NCBI GenBank assembly: GCA_947095585.1
Contig: OX352764.1
Coordinates: 71,381,536-71,445,535, forward strand
Length of the DNA: 64,000 nt
Direction of reading: 5' to 3'
From: Nephrocerus scutellatus
Lineage: Eukaryota > Arthropoda > Insecta > Diptera > Pipunculidae
Position numbers and translations under genes: made by a program
Notes under the pieces: model-generated
Told to the model about the DNA's origin: nothing
What the model saw: only the letters and a program-made list of their open reading frames with translations
Databases searched by the model: none
Shown here: piece by piece, positions 9,536-21,060 of the stretch
Numbering within the stretch: the stretch's first letter is position 1
Layout of the letters: each line of letters starts with the position of its first letter

Positions 9536-10228
9536 ACAAATTTAGGCTTTGATGAAGAATTTTGGTTTTTTCGTTTTTATTTTTTGTGACCTAAATAACT
9601 AAAATAAAAAATTTTATTGCGCTACGCCGAGAGTAATATAAAAAGCTATTCTTAGTGTATCAAACAATGCTTATAAATTTGTGGCGGTACATATAGAATA
9701 TACAGATGATTTAAGATTTCTGAACAATTTTGCTAAGCCGTGGCCGTATGGTTTTTTTTATTTGGGTCGCATACCGAACGTGGATACAGTGAACAGATTA
9801 CTGTCACTAAACTCATAGTAAAGGAAAGTTCTCATTGATTATTCTCTACACCAACACACACTACATTCTAATTTTTTAAGCAATTTCTTACTTTAAATAA
9901 TTTTAAATACTACCGGATTCAAAAAGGCTAGCAATTTTAGTTCGTATTCGGCTTTGCAAGTTAATGTGTATTTACATAAAGGCAATAACATTATTGTTAT
10001 CGTTGGTTGGATTTTTGATTTGGAAAAAATTATCCATTCATTTATTGTAAATAAATTCTACCTACATTTTCAGCGAAATGGTGTAACTTTTAGCTTTTAG
10101 AATATTTTGTTTAGAATGCTCTTGTGTCACAATTGAAATACGTCTTCATGTCTCCTTCATATGAAAGCTACTTTAATGTCGTATGCCCTAAAACTTCGAG
10201 TTATATCTTGTTAGTATTTTATTTCATT
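9536..10228. other. No gene recognised
   Basis: AT-rich sequence continues the DNA that was split by the LINE insertion. It has no long reading frame, exon with good splice sites or repeat end that I recognise. Confidence 0.5.
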
Positions 10229-10936
10229 TTTAAATTCTCTATATTAACTTCGCGTGCCCGTGGCTGGCTGGCTGGCGGACAGACACAACTAAAGCCAGCT
10301 TTTATTGAAACTTTGCACATATATGTATCTCTTATGACAACACATTTTAATAAAATTTGCGGCCCCTCGGGCTTCGGGTTCAGGGGGCTCTCATACAAAT
10401 ATTTTAGAAAAGGTACCCGATTTTCTTCAAATTTTATACACATGTGTATCTCCGATGGACAACACTTTCTGTACATATTTGGTAGTGATTGGGCTACGGA
10501 GTTGGGGGGCACCCATACAAATCTTATAAAAAAAGTAACCGATTTTCTTCAAATTTAATACACTTGCGTATCTCCAATGTACAACACTTTTTGTAAATAT
10601 TTTGGAGTGATCTGGCCCCGGGGTCAGGGTGAACCCATACAAATTTTACAAAAAAAGTACCCAATTTTCTTCAAATTGTATGCACATGTGTATCTCCGAT
10701 GGACAACACTCTGTAAAAATTTGGAATCCCCGGGGTCGTGGGATTTTATAAAAAATCTACCCGATTTTTTTCAAATTGTATACCCATGTGTATCTCCGAC
10801 TTTTTGTAAAAATTTTTTGAGTGGTCAGGATAATTTTTTTTTTTAAATTTTACCCGATTTTATTCAAATTTTGCTGTTGTGTATCAACTAGAGAATTTAC
10901 ACGAAAAATTTAAATTTTTATGGGTTGTTTTTTTTG
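10229..10936 (+). repeat. Family H copy 1 with 122-bp internal tandem array
   Basis: This is the reference copy of a family with about ten members in the window. It begins TTTTTAAATTCTCTA and ACTTCGCGTGCCCGTGGC, followed by a (GGCT)n-type tract. It holds about five imperfect units marked by GTATCTCC at 10325, 10446, 10568, 10690 and 10790 (spacing 121, 122, 122, 100). Each unit has a CCCGATTTTCTTCAAATT block and a GC-rich GGGGTC block. It ends with TAGAGAATTTA, then AAATTTTTATGGGTTG and a T run. TAAATTCTCTA near one end and TAGAGAATTTA near the other form subterminal inverted repeats. Such inverted repeats, a microsatellite and a minisatellite recall DINE-1/Helentron elements. The class is inferred. 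Confidence 0.8.
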
Positions 10937-11296
10937 CCATAATTTCTTTCGCAAGTGCAGGCAAGTAAATTTAAATTGCCATTTTAGAATTTAGTGTTTA
11001 TTAGAAGAACACCAAGAACAAGATGAACAAAAAAATATAATCAAAATCAGAATACCGTCTTGTAAAAATATTTAAAATACATTCAAATCGAATAGTACGA
11101 TCACCAGTTAGGCGGCAACGGTATTGAGAAATTCAACAAAAAGCACCAGCATTTTCATTTTATATTAGGCAATTCTCATTCAGCTTTCAATTTGTACGTT
11201 TTCGACACAAGGACATTATAGTAAAAAAAATTAATAACATCAATGACGTTATGACAATAACAAAACAAATCACAGTTTGTTCCCTTGCTTTTTTTT
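10937..11296. other. No gene recognised
   Basis: AT-rich sequence between the family H copy and the TBC1D5-like fragment. Sense-strand continuation of that fragment was looked for here and not found. Confidence 0.4.
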
Positions 11297-11302
11297 ACGT
11301 AC

Positions 11303-11600
11303 CATTGGCGATTGAGTTAGAGTCTTTTGGAAGAAATGCACTCCAGCAAACTTGCGAATAACATCCTGTTTAATTACAGCGAAAAGCTCCTGATCACTAA
11401 AGTACTGGTTCCCAACGCTCTGCATTAAACAGGATTAATAAACTAAAAAGTATTTGTTAATGGTGAAACAATTATGTACAGCCAACCTGTTTCGATTGGG
11501 AGAGTGGATCATCATCGGAAATCCAACTTCATGAGGATTCTTGACAAATTGTTGTTTGAGTTTTTCATATTTATATGGACACTGTGACTTTTTATCGCGA
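11303..11600 (-). pseudogene. TBC1D5-like gene fragment with an intron
   Basis: On the minus strand a block reads Y-E-K-L-K-Q-Q-F-V-K-N-P-H-E-V-G-F-P. After a one-base frame break it continues D-D-D-P-L-S-Q-S-K-Q up to 11487. A 67-bp intron follows (11420-11486, GT...AG). The next exon, in the same phase, reads Q-Y-F-S-D-Q-E-L-F-A-V-I-K-Q-D-V-I-R, then F-F-Q-K, to 11303, and GTACGTAAA follows as a plausible donor. From memory of the family, the pattern N-P-L-S-Q, then W-N-K-F-F-x-D-x-E-L and I-E-Q-D-V-K-R-T-F-P, marks the start of the Rab-GAP TBC domain of TBC1D5 (retromer and autophagy regulator). The missing rest of the gene and the frame break suggest a captured or duplicated fragment. A sequencing error in a real exon is the alternative. 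Confidence 0.6.
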
Positions 11601-12149
11601 TTAATGAAAACATATATAGTTGACTTTCCTATTTCTCTGCTGATTCCGCTGATCATTGCATCTGTGATGATCAGCATTCACCACCCTAAGCAGTAATGCC
11701 CAGTAAACACTGCGAAATTTTGATACTTTCAATTCATCTATGAATGCCATATCACCAAAATGATCGAAGTTTTCGTTCAGTGTGGCTATTTTTGTCTTGT
11801 CTGCAAAATGGAATTTCCTCTTATCAATTATTTAGAAAAAGTGCAATATGCTGTGGCATATTGTATCGCTCCACTGATCACTTCAATTTTCACAATGGTT
11901 TAGTGGATATTGTTCTTGTCGTTGCCCTTTTTTGCGTTGTTTCTTTAGCTTAGCATCTTTGGTTTTAACAAGCAAAAGTTGAAGAAGCCCTCAATAAATG
12001 GTATAACACTGTCGACAATTTGTGTCAATAATCCATTGTGAGACATCCACTTCTCAAATTCGATTAAAAGAAGCGGTAAGTTGTGTTTTGTGTGTTTTTA
12101 TAGTTATGTGTGATTTCAGAGTGGATCTCAGCAGCATACGTGGCTGAAA

Positions 12150-13040
12150 ATGGTTTTTTTCGCTGTGCTTACTTATGTACATGTCCACAGGCCAGCAATT
12201 CTGGCACTGAGCGAGACTCAGGTATTTGATAATTCCGATGCCTCGGAATTAAATCTGCCTGGTTATAACTTTGTGCCAATTTTTTTCCGTCGACGCGGAA
12301 TCGCAATTTATGTCCGTAATGATGTTGCGTTCCAAATTTTGCTTTAATTCAGCCAATGTTCCAATCCGGATTATGGGTCAAAGTAAAGGTACAAGAGCGT
12401 AAGCCCCAACTTAGACATTGTTCCAACTCTATGCTAGTTTGATGCACTGTCTGATTCAATTTTAAGAATTCTCACAAAACAAGAGTATCGTAAAACAGAA
12501 ATCTTTATTTCGGGCGAATTCAATGTACACAATTCTGGGTGGCTTCGCCATTCTGGCCAGACAACACCCGAAAGAAGGTGTGTTGAGATATTCGCTGAGT
12601 TTAATCACCTTACTCAGCTTGTAAATGAGCCTACACGAATACCTGACATTGCAAATCACTCCGCGAACACCCTTGACTTGTTGCTTACCTCTCGTCCTGA
12701 TAAATACGGCCTTAAAAACTTCTTTGGGAGTATTAACTGGTCGCTATAGTTTCGCGATAGAAACGTGGATGCCGCCGCTGATGCAATCACAAACTTCATC
12801 CATATTGGTATGAGAGACTCCCTTCCAGAAATAAGTCTGTTAAACCAAAATAAGATGTATAGATGGATTTAAAGAGGCTTCTTTCACTATGATCCACAGG
12901 CATTCAAAACACAAGCTCATGGAAATCTCCTCCTTTTCCTTAACGCCAACACTATGCCAAGTATATATCATTATAATGGTGCGAACCCCTTTAAGCGTGC
13001 TCGAATTATCGTTTTTCCTCCTCTAAGCGCCTAAGCTTTC
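12150..13040 (+). pseudogene. CR1-like LINE relic: endonuclease and 3' end
   Basis: The fragment reads A-I-L-A-L-S-E-T-Q-V-F, L-N-L-P-G-Y and G-I-A-I-Y-V-R-N-D-V (12185-12340), the N-terminal part of an APE-type endonuclease. After frame changes come S-G-E-F-N-V-H-N-S-G-W-L and T-L-D-L-L-L-T-S-R-P-D-K-Y (12510-12710), its central catalytic and DNA-binding blocks. The reverse transcriptase is almost wholly deleted. At about 12926 the sequence jumps to the 3' end shared with the copy at 37950-38155 (TTCCTTAACGCC and GCGAACCCCTTTAA). It is dead, with several stops and shifts. The assignment to CR1 or a close relative rests on these motifs and on the sister copy at 34260-35500. Confidence 0.7.
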
Positions 13041-14896
13041 CCCAAAGCACTAACTAACAAGGAATGTTACAAATTTGTAAATGTACTTAGAAGCAAATCA
13101 GTCTGTGAACCTCTCGAGGGTTTTACCACAATACACAAACACAAACGCAATGATATTGCTGTGACAATGAAATTGATAACCTGAGAATACTTCTGAGTTC
13201 TGACTCTTCCTTTTTTTTTTGCAAATAAAAATTTAATATAAAAAGCAGAATTTGAACAAGAAATTTGCACGTTTATATTATGTTTTTGGGGTTTTCGCTG
13301 GGAGAATTTAATTATCGGTATTTAAAAATGTGGTATCATGAGAAAGAAACTTTTCCGTTTGGCTGGTTAGTAAAAAGTTTTTTAAGTGTTGCTCTCTGCT
13401 TGCCTTGGGAACAGCAATTATTTTGTGTAAACAGCATATTTATTTGAAATAAAAGTAATGTTACCTCGTTCTTGAAAGATTGAGTTAGCGTATTAAAATG
13501 GTAACTTAAAGATTTTCAACATGCTATCATGAAATCTGGTGTTCAATTACAGCAAAGCCGTCGAACAGGATACTATCTTATTATAGTCCTTGTGCGTGCA
13601 TAATATTTTTCTGTTAACGTAAAACAGCCGGTTACATAGTTTCTATATTACTCTATCGAGGAATTACTGGAGTTACTCATATAAAAAATACTAATTCAAA
13701 TCTTTTTTAATATTCCTGCAAGTTAAAAATAGCGTAAGCGGAATGACGTGTTTTGTGTGTTAAATAATAATTTATGAAACACTTTGCGCCGATGCCGGAA
13801 CAAAATTTCATGTTTATGAAGTCTGTGCGTGCCAAAAGCGTGGGTGTTTTGTTTAATTTGTTATATAATTTGCTTATTCGATAGTAGGAACAAACACGCT
13901 AATGTTGATAGATTTACCGATAGCAAAAATATTAAACTGGACATAATTGTGCCATCCTGGTTTGATGACCTAGGCGTAGGCAGTCGCAGGTTGATTACCT
14001 TTTTGTGTTTTGTTGATTTGTTAAGATAAAAAAAAACATCAAAACATAATCATTTAAATTACCAAATAAATAGACGCTTGAAAGGCTGCAGTTGTCGTAT
14101 TTTGAATTTAATTATTTAATATATTACTAATCGCTATGCATTAAGTTACTATGTGACAAAGTTAAACTTTATTTAATTAATAAGTATTTTGAGCTATATT
14201 TCTTTACTTTATCTAAATCCTAATGCTTCCATTGACTCATTATCAGTAATTTTACTAATACAAAAATTGGAATTTACTTGTTTTCAAGGCTATTGATGTT
14301 GCTATAGATTTTTGAGTAAAAAATAATTTCTGTAAATTTTTATAATAAAGTTCTTATATCCTTTTACTTTACAAAAAACTTCGGATATTAAAGTGTGAAA
14401 TGTGAAATATTATATCTCATGTGATGCATACTGTAACACAGAATATAATTATTGGTGGATAGATTTTCAGTTTTTCACAAATTATTTAAACAGAACCTAG
14501 AAAAACCCAGGAATTAATGTTAGAAGGTCGTTGCAAAATTAAAATTAAATGGGATAAAATGAGTGAAATGAATGATTAAATGTCTTATAATAGCTGTATT
14601 GCATTAAGCCGAGACAATTGCAATCGATCACTTCAGTCTCCTGCAGCTACTTTACATCTTTGTTATGAGTGACGACTTTGCGGCACAAATATAGAAAAAA
14701 AAAATTCTCTTCTCACTAACATTCACACTCTCGTTTTCAATTTATGTCAAATACAAAATGTATCGCCTACATTTGCGTTTTATATAAATTGTGAAAAACT
14801 AAAAGTCGCATTCATTTTATCATCTACTCATAACTACTTCACACGATTTGATTAGACTTTATGGAATAAGGAAATTGTTTTGAGAAGTGCAATAAA
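13041..14896. other. No gene recognised
   Basis: A long AT-rich stretch with only short chance frames. No splice-bounded exon or repeat terminus was identified. The right end supplies the GTGCAATAA target copy of the following SINE. Confidence 0.5.
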
Positions 14897-15184
14897 TAAT
14901 AATATTCGGCGCGACAGACCGTTGCGGTACAAGGCCTAGCTTCTCGCGACCATTTGTATTGTGCATATATATTTTTGGATACAAATAGAAGGGACCTACA
15001 ATTTAAAGCCGGATCCGAACGGCGAATTGAGAAGCTTTCCGTGAAAAGTTATTACTCTCGGAACGTATGTCACCCATTCACAAGAGGTGGGACACCGTGA
15101 AAAATACTATTGGTGTTACTGGGATTCGAACCACGAACCTCTGCTCAGTAGCCATGCGCTTTTCCACTGAGCCACGGCGCACAT
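14897..15184 (-). mobile_element. tRNA-derived SINE, complete copy
   Basis: On the minus strand the element begins GCGCCGTGGCTCAGTGG with a perfect RNA polymerase III A box (TGGCTCAGTGG). It carries a perfect B box (GGTTCGAATCC) about 30 bp further on, then CCCAGTAACACC, a unique body with CCGTTCGGATCCGGC and CCCTTCTATTTGT, and ends CGCGCCGAATATTATT. It is flanked by GTGCAATAA at 14888-14896 and 15185-15193, an exact 9-bp target duplication. It encodes no protein. Mobilisation must come from a LINE; the (ATT)n tail resembles the tail of the LOA-like elements here, which is only suggestive. Confidence 0.9.
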
Positions 15185-15193
15185 GTGCAATAA

Positions 15194-16055
15194 TATACTT
15201 TTTACTAACAAAACACTCTTTTTAGATTTTAAAGGAAACTACAAAAACACATAAACATTTTAGTGTTAATTTAAGTATTTATGTGTAGCTAGTCTTGCCT
15301 ATTTGAAGACATAAAATGTTTCAGTGTATCACGACTCACAGAAATACATGAGCAATGCAAAATTTAAAATAGGAAATTTATCAATTAAAGAAATTCTTTT
15401 ATAAGACTGCAAGTAATAATAGTAGAAGAAAATTAAGCATGGCTCAACCCTGATTTTCCGGGTTGCCCAACACTCTCCTTAGTTAGCCATACAATCCCGC
15501 AAAATTTCATTGCTACGTGAATTATTTACTACTTTTGCACAGTTTTCCTGAACTAGAGCTATCGAATATTTTTGTTATGGCCGTTTTTTTTTGTCCGAGA
15601 TATCCGATAAATTTGATAATTTTTTCTCTGATAATATCTGTCAGATCAAAAAAAATTTTCTGCTGTGTTTTTTTTTAGTATCAGAGAAAAGTTTTATTTA
15701 ATCACCTTAATGCTCCGTAGTAGTCGACATGTCGACATACAGCTGTCAAAAAATGTTCTGTATAATGTTTCAGAGTAAAAAGATCATATCCGATCATATT
15801 CACGTGTTTCGCGAAAAATAAAACTATAGTCTTTTTGGTACGTCGGATGTGTTTGACGAAAACGATTGTCAATGAAAATCGTCAAACGTGTTTTACTTTC
15901 TATGGTCATCATAGAAATTAAGTTCTAAACCTATTGTCAGATTTTACTTTTGAACAATTTTATCAAAACTTGTACTTTAACTTGGAGTAGTACTGATAAT
16001 CGGTCCTACCTTAAACTTTCCACTACTATACACAAAAGAGCTAATGTATTCTGCT
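15194..16055. other. No gene recognised
   Basis: No supported gene or repeat end. A 14-bp perfect palindrome, GTCGACATGTCGAC, lies at about 15723 and looks like chance. Confidence 0.4.
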
Positions 16056-16400
16056 AAGGGAGTGACTGCACACCCACTCGCATAAATGTATTTGGCTATA
16101 TGAGCGGCCACACACACGAACTAAAGCGAGTTCCTCAGCTCGCCATTAAGCTGTTTTAATACTATATTTTTTTTGGTATTGTAAATTTACTGAAAACTAG
16201 CAGCGGATAAACGATAACAGAATATGAACAAAAAACGCCATCGCAAGCCGAGTGTTAACCAATTGTTTCAAAACAAGTCCCATCAAATTCTGACTGGTAC
16301 AAACCGAGATATACGAGTTAACAAACAGATAAACGCACAACCCAACAAATGTACACGCACGCTGAAAAATTTTCTTGTCCTCTGATTTTTAGCTTTATAT
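16056..16400 (-). repeat. Interspersed repeat family Y1, copy 1
   Basis: On the minus strand it contains CAGAGGACA, TATATCTCGG, ACCAGTCA, AATTTGATGGGACTTGTTTT, AACAATTGGTTA and CTCGGCTTGCGATGG. The same blocks in the same order occur on the plus strand at 56200-56490. Y1 has no coding capacity. TATCTCGG with a nearby GATGGGACT is seen in some DINE-like repeats of flies, which is only a hint at class. Confidence 0.65.
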
Positions 16401-16829
16401 TTAATTATTATTTTATTAATAATAATTATAATTAAGAACTTATGTGTGTATATAACAAAAGTAACGCAACAACTACATTTCAAAGAAAAACTCAAGTCAA
16501 CATAAAATATATCAAGTACAGTTGCGTGTTGGCCAATGGAATCTCTTAATGGATTACAGCAAATATAGGGCTTTATGTCAAGTTTTTGAAAATGCTATTA
16601 TTGTAAGTTAGCACAACATAAGTCAATCCTACATTGTGCAGTGCATTGTCCGCATTTCTAAAGAATGCATACCGGTCAAATTTCTTAGAAGTGAATGCTC
16701 AACACAGAAATGCAGATTGTGCAACAATAAGCTCAATGCAAAATTTTTAGCTAGGTCTCAAGTTAATAGAACAAGTTATAACAACATCTTAGAATTGAGT
16801 TGTAACTTTGAATTAAAAACACAAGACAT

Positions 16830-17765
16830 AAAAAATAACCCATAAAAATTAAAATTTTTCATGTAAATTCTCTAATAGGAGATACATATGTGTGCAAAGT
16901 TTGAACCGGGTTAATTTGGAAAGAATTAATATTAGAGCCCCCTTCACTTCAATTGTTTTTCTAAAACTGTTCTCACCGGAGATGCACATTAGTAAAACAA
17001 ATTTGTATGGGAAAAAAATTCAAATCAAAAACTCAAAATTTTTTACAAAATGTTCGGTCTATCGGAGATACACATTTACAATTACAATTTAAAGTAAATC
17101 GGGCTAATTTTTAAGAAAAAATTATGGGCCCGCTCCAAAAATTTTACAAAAATTTTGTTCATCGGGATAAACATATATTTAAAATTTGAAGGAAATCGGG
17201 CTGATTTAAAAAAAAATTATACAGGCACCCCTCGGGCCACAGGGTTCTTTCGCTCAAAAAACGTCCAAAAAGTTTTGTCCATCGGAGGTACACATGTGTA
17301 TAAAATTTTACCAAAATCGGGTTAATTTTTATTTTAAATTTGTATGTGGCCCCATGTCCCCAGGGCCCGGCGTCTGTAAATTTTTTTCAATAAGTGTTCT
17401 CCATCGGAGATACATACGTGTATAAAATTTGAAGAAATTCGGGTTAATTTTTTGAATTTTTTTAAAAAATTTGTATGGTGCCACACGACATCGGGGCCCG
17501 GGGTCTCCAAAATATTTATAAAAATTTTTGTCCATCGGAGATACACATGTGTATAAAATTTGAAGAAAATCGGTTAATTTAAAAAAAAAATTATATGGGA
17601 GCCCCTCAACCCTGCCAAATTTTAAAAATCGTGTTGTTCATCGGAGATATCAGAAATAAAAAATTTGAAGTAAATCGGCTAAGTTGTGTATAAAATTTAA
17701 AGAAAATCGGGTCAAAATTTTAAAAATTTGTAGGGGGCCCGATCACCCCAAAATGTTTACAAACC
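16830..17765 (-). repeat. Family H copy 2, longest, truncated
   Basis: A reverse-oriented H copy starts with AACCCATAAAAATT and TGTAAATTCTCTAA. It runs through about seven degenerate units, each with GGAGATACA(C/T), AAATTTGAAG and AAATCGGG blocks separated by GGGGCCC-rich spacers. The other end, with the ACTTCGC block, is missing, so the copy is truncated near 17765. It has the largest array of the window. Confidence 0.75.
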
Positions 17766-19079
17766 GTAAATCAAACACAATATTATTTTATTAACGTAAA
17801 ACATTTAGTAAAACAATACTTACTTACTGTTATCACAATTATAAAACACAACATTTTAAAAATTTAAATAATTTTAAATGTCAGTTCCTACAAAAGTCAG
17901 GCTAAATTTTCAATATTTTATTTATCGCGGAGGCAAAAGACTTCTATATACGACTTGCCATCATATTGGGATTTTCACGCTAGTAAAAAATATTTTTTTT
18001 TTAATTTTTATTAAAAAATGTGCGTTTGCTAAGAAAATTGTCTATGGAATTATAAGTGTAATTTGTTTATTAAGAATTTTTAATGTGATATATATTTTAA
18101 CATGTATCTTAACAGAAATCCGCGAATCATTTTTACTAGTTGAGCTGAGATCGCGGTCCATATAAATAGGCCTTAATGTAAAATAAGGTTTTTTGGTTAT
18201 GAACAATCATATTTTCGAAAACACGCATGAAATTATACTCCATTAAGCATCGAAATCTACATACCAATACCTCTGGAAACACGCAACCGCACTTGCTCTT
18301 ACTTATCTGTAGTTATGTTTGTTTTTCCTTTGAAATGTTTTCTGAGCCAAAATCGTTGCAGAAAATTATAGGTCTGCGAAAACTATTCGCCTATTCTATT
18401 CTGAAGAACTGGCAGTTCCTTTACGAGGTGGTAAATTTCTGCCATATATGCAGTTTTTGAGGCTTCTACGCATTTAACTGAATCCCCTTTCTGTGATATA
18501 TTTACATTACGAAAAGTAAAATTTTCCAAAAATCGCGCGAGATTTTTAATTTTATTTCATGCGTCATTTATACTAAATACACTTGATAGACATAAAATAT
18601 AAAAGACAACATAATCATCATGCTATAAAACGTAGCAAACTACATTTTATAAGGTGCTTGTATTTGCTTCATCATTGAAAAACACCAACGATATTTTCTT
18701 AAATGTTGCCAAGTACTAGAAAGTACTTGAGTTCTGATTTTAATGATAAACATAAAGTTACTTTATAGACAAAGTTAAAGTCTGTTAGTACTAGTTGCAT
18801 TTTATTGTATTTATTGCTTAATAAAAGCAAAAAAAGAAGCGATAGTCGATGTTTTTAGAAGGAAACTTTATATGTACATACAAGTGTAAGTACAATGTCG
18901 TGTTGCAAAATTATTGCGTGGAGTATTCATTCTTAAAGTTACAAAATAATTTCTAATGCCTTTTCATAGAATGAATAATATGAAACAATGTTAAAATATA
19001 ATCGAAAATCTGATTCATTACGATAAAAAATTACAGAGAAGTCTAAAAATATTGTTAATAACACGTTATTTCTTTCTTT
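17766..19079. other. No gene recognised
   Basis: AT-rich, with a 95-codon hydrophobic plus-strand frame at 17878-18165 that looks like chance translation of AT-rich DNA. No conserved exon was seen. Confidence 0.4.
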
Positions 19080-19400
19080 TACATAGTAAAAGTAAGTATT
19101 GTACTTAATCATGAAAATGTTTGAACTCGGGATTTTTGCATATTTACCCATTTTCGTATCTCCTGAATCGAAAAAAGCGAAATATAAAAAAAAACGCTTT
19201 CTGTCTGCCTGTCTGTGTCCACTTTTTAGCTTAGACGGCTTAATTGATTGTGATAAAAATTCATATTTAAGCTTCTTAGATAAATTGGGAGGTCTCAATT
19301 AAATTTTGACTGAAATAGGCCAACCGGAAGTGGTAGTTTATTTGGACAGATTTTCGAGTTTATGCAAGTATCCCAAACAAATTTTTTTTTTAAAAAGAAT
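19080..19400 (+). repeat. Interspersed repeat family Y2, copy 1
   Basis: The blocks are GAACTCGGGATTTTTGCA, TTTACCCA, CGTATCTCCTGAATCG, AAAAGCGAAA, a short CTGTCTGCCTGTCTGTGTCC tract, then CCAACCGGAAGTGG, ACAGATTTTCGAGTTTATGC. The same order is found at 56500-56810 with a longer (TCTG)n tract. No coding capacity. A tetranucleotide tract inside a short repeat again recalls DINE-type elements, an inference only. Confidence 0.65.
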
Positions 19401-21060
19401 GTGAGTTTTCTGATGATTCCGGTCACCATCGTAAAAGAAAGTCGTATTGTGGGCGCACCTCAATTTTTTTAATAAATATATATGAAGTACAAATATATAT
19501 CAAGGTTCCTTACACGGGAAATGAAAAACTTAAATTAAAGTTATATAACTATATAATATTAGCAATTAAGGCATATTTTCGATCGTTAAATTGCACGTGT
19601 AATATAGAAATATCTGGTGATATGATTTTGATACGAGTATATATTAACATTCATGGAAGTAAATATTATTAAATTTTTTGGCTGCTACACATGGATATGA
19701 TACTGATATTTACATATCACAGTATAATATAGAACACGAAATGTTGGCTTGGTATTTTTTAAAAGCCACACATAAGATGCAAAAAAATCCCTCTAAATTG
19801 TAAGGGAACAATTATTGAAACTTTTTGCAGTGAAAGGGAGAAAAAGTAAAAACATCATAAAATAATCCTAATATATTCTCTTTTCATCTAACAATAATTA
19901 AGGCGAAACTCTTATTTACAATATTTTATAACAGAGATGAAGAGAACAACATTGAAGAATATAAAATCGAAATTTCTCTCCTATGGGTATTGAGCATGAC
20001 CAACGAAAAAAAAGCTCAATTGATAAGTTAATCCTGTGTAAAGTGTAGCATAAAATCGATGTGGAATCTGGTTCTTAATTTGAGTGTTCAAAGAGAAAAA
20101 TGTGGGACCTAAAAATCTTGAGACGCAAAGTTAGCTAATGATTTAAGCAATATTGTAACTCGATGGTTGTTCCTGTCGCCAGTTTGACCAATAACATTTT
20201 TACACAAAGGACGTATGTTTTCAGACCTGCTTCTACTAAGAGACAATCTGTAATGTACATACCTTTCGTGTTATGTTCCATTAAGATTTTAAGCTTTCCC
20301 AACGATTCACTCGTAACTCTTTAGATCGTATAGTCCGAACTCTAACTCGTTGGTACACCTATTTGGACTCGTGCCGTGCTTTTTCTTCGTATCGTCGTCG
20401 GTAATCATACTGCCAACGATATCCTACAGCCCAACAAAACTTTTCAAATTTCAGTTTTAGCTCATCCGCCGGAGTGTTATGTTAATACGTCGGGGGTTGG
20501 TTACATTTTTTTCTTCACGTAATCGTCAAAAGTACTGCAGGCAGGCAGTCCAATTTGAGGCCAAGGCGCAGTGCAGTGCAATCGTTAAAGGTGATAAAAT
20601 TTCTAACAAAATTCAAGAGTTACCTTCAACGAAATCTCGTTTTGTGTAAAAGTCACATTATACGGAAGGATACGGTTATCATTAGTGGAAATGTGCACGA
20701 AAATGTAAAGCAAATATGTTATGTGTTTAAAAGAGTGTAATATGCAAAATGTGAAGGCCGTAACTGACCTGTTCGTAACTTCCGCCCACAACGCCTTGGT
20801 AGCCTAAATTTACTATGTCGTACATCTAGTGCTACAAATCGGTCGTACGTTCTTGTCGGATTTCGGTCGGTTTTCGGTTCACGAAAAAATATCATCCTCG
20901 TTGTGGCTTCGAAAAGTTCGCTTATTGGCATCCGGTAGCAAATGTTTATGAGGGGACGAGTTGAAATTTTAAATTTCTTGAAATACTCGTACGTGCTTGT
21001 GCTTAATTTCGCTAAGTGGCAATTTGCATGCAGTAAGTTGACATGGGAAAACATACTTTT
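19401..21060. other. No gene recognised; possible 5'-UTR-like block at 20.33-20.76 kb
   Basis: Most of the stretch is featureless AT-rich DNA. The part from about 20330 to 20760 is richer in G and C, has a TTTCAGTTTTAG element that resembles an insect initiator (TCAGTT at 20451), and no transposon similarity. It could be the promoter or untranslated first exon of a host gene, but no convincing splice donor follows, so no gene is called. Confidence 0.25.

Noticed and set aside
10124..10558. A 144-codon plus frame and overlapping minus frames
   Set aside because: They cover the family H minisatellite; the translation simply repeats with the 122-bp unit and differs between copies.
15723..15736. 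Perfect palindrome GTCGACATGTCGAC
   Set aside because: A single 14-bp palindrome with no repeat context is expected occasionally in 64 kb.
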